From positions 1 through 15,870 of the forward strand of contig JADFJB010000109.1 of NCBI GenBank assembly GCA_022566355.1: a stretch of DNA of 15,870 nt. The letters are read 5' to 3'. The notes under the pieces are model-generated. The model was not told the DNA's origin and searched no databases. It saw nothing but the letters and a program-made list of their open reading frames with translations. A program made the translations under genes and the position numbers. The DNA comes from a candidate division KSB1 bacterium (lineage in GTDB: Bacteria > Zhuqueibacterota > JdFR-76 > DREG01). Shown here in pieces: positions 13,842 through 15,870 of the stretch; the stretch's first letter is position 1; each line of letters begins with the position of its first letter.

Positions 13842-15306
13842 GGATTCCCTCATCTGCTTTTTCAATTGCCATGCGTAAAGCAAGCGCTTTATTGATGGTT
13901 TCCTGGTATTCGTTTTTAGGAATACTATCCGCTACAATTCCTGCTCCAGCCTGCAAGTACAGTTTGTTATCCTTCGCAATTATGGTTCGAATTGCGATGC
14001 ACATATCCATATTGCCGGAATAATCGAAATACCCGATTGCGCCAGCATAAATTCCTCGTTTCTGCTTTTCTAATTCATGGATAATTTCCATGGCACGTAT
14101 TTTCGGAGCGCCGGAAACAGTCCCTGCCGGAAATGCAGATTTAAAAGCATCGACAGATGTAAAGCCTTCCTTCAATTCTCCAGTCACTCTTGAGATAATA
14201 TGCATCACATGGGAATAACGCTCGATGGTTTTGAAATCGCTTACTTTAACACTGCCATGCCTGGATACCCGGCCCATATCATTCCTGGCAAGATCGACCA
14301 ACATGATATGCTCCGCAAGTTCCTTCGGATCATGCAGCAGACTATCAGCCAGCTTATTATCTTCTTCGCTGGAATTCCCTCTTGGCCGTGTGCCGGCAAT
14401 CGGAATAATTTCCAGGTTGTTTTTTTCTGCCCGAATGAGCGGTTCCGGCGAAGATCCGATAATTTGGTAGCCGACAAAATCAAGGTAATACAAATATGGC
14501 GACGGATTTACGGTTCGTAATGACCGGTAAACCTGGAAAGGATCGCCGGAAAACGCTACCTCAAACCGTTGAGAAAGAACCACTTGAAAAATGTCACCGG
14601 CATAAATATGATCCTTTCCCTGCCGGACAGCTTCTTCAAATTCCGATTCACTAAAGTTACTCTTGAATTGATCCAATGATGCCGAAAAATTCAATTCAAC
14701 GGAAAATGGCCGGTTTAATTTTTCCAACAACTGATCCAATCTTCTTTGCCCATCACGGTACAAATGTGGTATATGGCTATCCTGATCGACAAAAACATTG
14801 GCAATAAGGATTACCTCATTCTTCAAATGATCGAAAGCAACCAGGTTGTCATAAAATGCCATTACAGCATCTTCGCTGCCTATTTTATCCTGTTTTGGCT
14901 CAGGCAGTGTTTCAATGGATCGAATCATATCATAGCCAACGAATCCTAGTACTCCGCAGGTAAATTTGGGCAGCCCTTCTACGGAAATCGATTGATATTC
15001 TTTAAGATAGGATTCCAGCAAACTAAAGTAATTATTCTTTGCAATGTGGTTTGCATTAAACTCATCGATGACTGTTTGGGAATCTAAGGATGAAACCACC
15101 CGAAATGGCTGCTGGCCGATAAATGAATACCTGCCTAGCTGCTGCCCCTTTTCTACGCTTTCGAGCAAGAAGGAGTAACTTCCTTCTTCTCTTATTTTCA
15201 GATAAGCAATAACCGGGGTGATAAAGTCGGCATTCAACTTGCGGTAAACCGGGACTATTGTCCTGGGTTTTGCTAATTTTTCAAATTGTTCGAAAGTCAT
15301 GGCCAT
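13822..15306 (-). CDS. trpE: Anthranilate synthase component I
   Basis: This 494-residue chorismate-utilising enzyme makes anthranilate, the first committed step to tryptophan. The N-terminal regulatory domain contains SYSFLLESVEKG (43-54); the LLES motif is the tryptophan feedback site. The catalytic domain shows HIMLVDLARND (333-343), PAGTVSGAPK (393-402), GAIGYFDYSG and GAGIVADSIPKNEYQE (454-469), all conserved Mg and chorismate contacts. The start is ATG 15304-15306 or the in-frame ATG at 15298-15300; the SD (GTGAG) is poor, perhaps because initiation follows antitermination. A terminator ends 14 bp before the gene, part of the attenuator. Other trp genes are not in the window; purD lies downstream. 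Confidence 0.97.
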   Translation of the reverse strand: MAMTFEQFEKLAKPRTIVPVYRKLNADFITPVIAYLKIREEGSYSFLLESVEKGQQLGRYSFIGQQPFRVVSSLDSQTVIDEFNANHIAKNNYFSLLESYLKEYQSISVEGLPKFTCGVLGFVGYDMIRSIETLPEPKQDKIGSEDAVMAFYDNLVAFDHLKNEVILIANVFVDQDSHIPHLYRDGQRRLDQLLEKLNRPFSVELNFSASLDQFKSNFSESEFEEAVRQGKDHIYAGDIFQVVLSQRFEVAFSGDPFQVYRSLRTVNPSPYLYYLDFVGYQIIGSSPEPLIRAEKNNLEIIPIAGTRPRGNSSEEDNKLADSLLHDPKELAEHIMLVDLARNDMGRVSRHGSVKVSDFKTIERYSHVMHIISRVTGELKEGFTSVDAFKSAFPAGTVSGAPKIRAMEIIHELEKQKRGIYAGAIGYFDYSGNMDMCIAIRTIIAKDNKLYLQAGAGIVADSIPKNEYQETINKALALRMAIEKADEGIHDFIYR

Positions 15307-15320
15307 AAGTTACTCACAAC

Positions 15321-15349
15321 AAAAAAGCCCACCGGGATAAGTGGGCTTT
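15321..15349 (-). terminator. trp attenuator terminator hairpin (3:4)
   Basis: On the minus strand AAAGCCCAC (15341-15349) pairs perfectly with GTGGGCTTT (15324-15332) around an eight-base loop, followed by a run of T. It lies between the leader peptide and trpE and would end transcription before the operon when it forms. Confidence 0.9.
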
Positions 15350-15440
15350 GTAAATTCATCATTGATTTTTAATATCAGGACATACAAATTCCACATAGTT
15401 TACTATACCACCACCAGGAATCGTTATCGGAATTGTATGT
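15321..15440 (-). promoter_or_regulatory. trp operon ribosome-mediated attenuator
   Basis: Four segments can pair in exclusive ways on the minus-strand transcript. Segment 1, ACATACAATTCC (15429-15440, leader codons 6-9), pairs with segment 2, GGAATTTGTATGT (15380-15392), over 12 bp with one bulged base. Segment 2 extended, GTGGAATTTGTA (15383-15394), pairs with segment 3, TACAAAGCCCAC (15341-15352), over 10 bp with a 2x2 internal loop. Segment 3 pairs with segment 4 in the terminator. The Trp codons lie between segments 1 and 2, so a ribosome stalled there would cover segment 1 and free segment 2 to form the antiterminator. This is the classical logic; the pairings are read directly from the sequence. 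Confidence 0.88.
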
Positions 15441-15455
15441 TTTAAAGTTATTCAT
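15375..15455 (-). CDS. trpL: trp operon leader peptide with three consecutive Trp codons
   Basis: A 26-codon frame starts with ATG at 15453-15455 and ends with TGA at 15375-15377. It begins MNNFKTYNSD and contains SWWWYS, with TGG-TGG-TGG at 15408-15416 (residues 14-16). It sits 69 bp upstream of trpE, between a consensus promoter and the attenuator terminator. The peptide itself has no expected function; translation of its Trp codons senses charged tRNA-Trp. There is no clear SD, only an A-rich stretch before the ATG, which is the one unusual element. Length and position match known trp leader peptides. Confidence 0.88.
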   Translation of the reverse strand: MNNFKTYNSDNDSWWWYSKLCGICMS

Positions 15456-15482
15456 TTTTTTGATTTTACTTTGCTTGAACAA

Positions 15483-15509
15483 ATTATACAATTTAGAAAT
15501 AGTTGTCAA
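15483..15509 (-). promoter_or_regulatory. trp operon promoter
   Basis: On the minus strand a perfect TTGACA (15504-15509) and a perfect TATAAT (15483-15488) stand 15 bp apart. Transcription would start around 15475, giving a leader of about 20 bases before trpL. The spacing is two bases shorter than ideal, which may weaken an otherwise consensus promoter. No TrpR-type operator palindrome is visible. Confidence 0.7.
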
Positions 15510-15604
15510 GTTAAATCTTTGTGAAAGCTGGGAAGTGGGTTATAAACGGCCTTTTTACTCAGATAATGCCGGTGGTTGAGATAATTTATGATAAGTTACA
15601 TGGC

Positions 15605-15841
15605 TTAGCTTCGATGCTTGACCAATTTCTTACCAGCCAGATAATTGCTAGGGTTTCTTAGTACACGCTTGTGACGTTTACCTAGAATGGAACCAATTGC
15701 ACCAGCTATGCTTTTACGCGGCAGTACGGCTAGAAAGCCAAGTCGTATTACCGATTTAGACAACAAGCCGCTTGACTGAAAATCATCGTCAGGAGGAGAA
15801 ATTATTTCGTCAAAATCTTTGATGTACTGTTTCAATTGCAT
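15605..15841 (-). CDS. Hypothetical small basic protein, possibly partial
   Basis: The frame has 78 codons from ATG 15839-15841, with GGAA six or so bases upstream. The N-terminal third is acidic (FDEIISPPDDDF), and the rest is basic with a hydrophobic core (LGFLAVLPRKSIAGAIGSIL) and a Lys/Arg-rich end (GKRHKRVLRN, KKLVKHRS). I recognise no family. The frame stays open from the ATG to the right window edge with no stop, so the true start may lie outside and the visible part could be the C-terminus of a longer protein. No clear terminator follows it before the trp promoter. It may also be a chance frame. Confidence 0.4.
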   Translation of the reverse strand: MQLKQYIKDFDEIISPPDDDFQSSGLLSKSVIRLGFLAVLPRKSIAGAIGSILGKRHKRVLRNPSNYLAGKKLVKHRS

Positions 15842-15870
15842 GCTTATTCCACATACAAGTAAATCACGAT

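Noticed and set aside
13842-13883. N-terminal extension of TrpG from 13883
   Set aside because: The added residues are the trpE end read in another frame; the ATG at 13839-13841 has a strong SD and gives the family's normal N-terminus.
13266-15306. Reading the pair as para-aminobenzoate synthase (pabB/pabA)
   Set aside because: The leader peptide with three Trp codons and the LLES feedback motif favour anthranilate synthase.

Overview
The window is chromosomal DNA of a diderm (LPS-bearing) bacterium of moderate-to-low GC. The evidence for a diderm is an LptE-type outer-membrane lipoprotein, a second periplasmic or outer-membrane lipoprotein amidase, and a sigma-54 activator. A K+-dependent membrane pyrophosphatase and the spread-out, mixed gene neighbourhoods fit the FCB superphylum (for example Calditrichota/KSB1/Marinimicrobia-like lineages). 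That placement is inference from general gene content; no marker gene in the window settles it.

Left flank (1-1750). Three short minus-strand genes look phage-derived: a 5'-truncated fragment with no start codon, a small single-span membrane protein, and a tail-collar-domain protein that runs off the left edge. Next to the broken gene end lies an 18-bp direct repeat. Then come a short CRISPR array (three full 36-nt repeats plus one degenerate terminal repeat, three spacers, no cas genes in view), a patch of ACGTGARAC-type intergenic repeats and a 23-bp tandem repeat. This is the accessory part of the window.

Centre (1754-9077). hppA (K+-dependent membrane pyrophosphatase, plus strand) ends at a clear terminator and is followed by a lipoprotein N-acetylmuramoyl-L-alanine amidase. 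From 4667 on, all convincing genes are on the minus strand. Read in the direction of transcription the nearest block is: sigma-54 activator (10236), lptE (overlapping it), a glutamate-rich TPR protein, an Xaa-Pro aminopeptidase/prolidase (10 bp after the TPR gene), and a family 2 glycosyltransferase after a 287-bp gap.

Right part (10604-15870). purD and a UDP-glucose-4-epimerase-like sugar epimerase form a two-gene unit. Upstream of them is trpE-trpG with a 20-bp gene overlap. The trp pair is preceded by a complete ribosome-mediated attenuator: a consensus promoter, a 26-residue leader peptide with three consecutive Trp codons, mutually exclusive 1:2, 2:3 and 3:4 pairings, and a terminator ending 14 bp before trpE. 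This is the best supported regulatory system in the window. It fixes the function of the pair as anthranilate synthase and not the para-aminobenzoate enzymes. A small unrecognised ORF, open to the right edge, closes the window.
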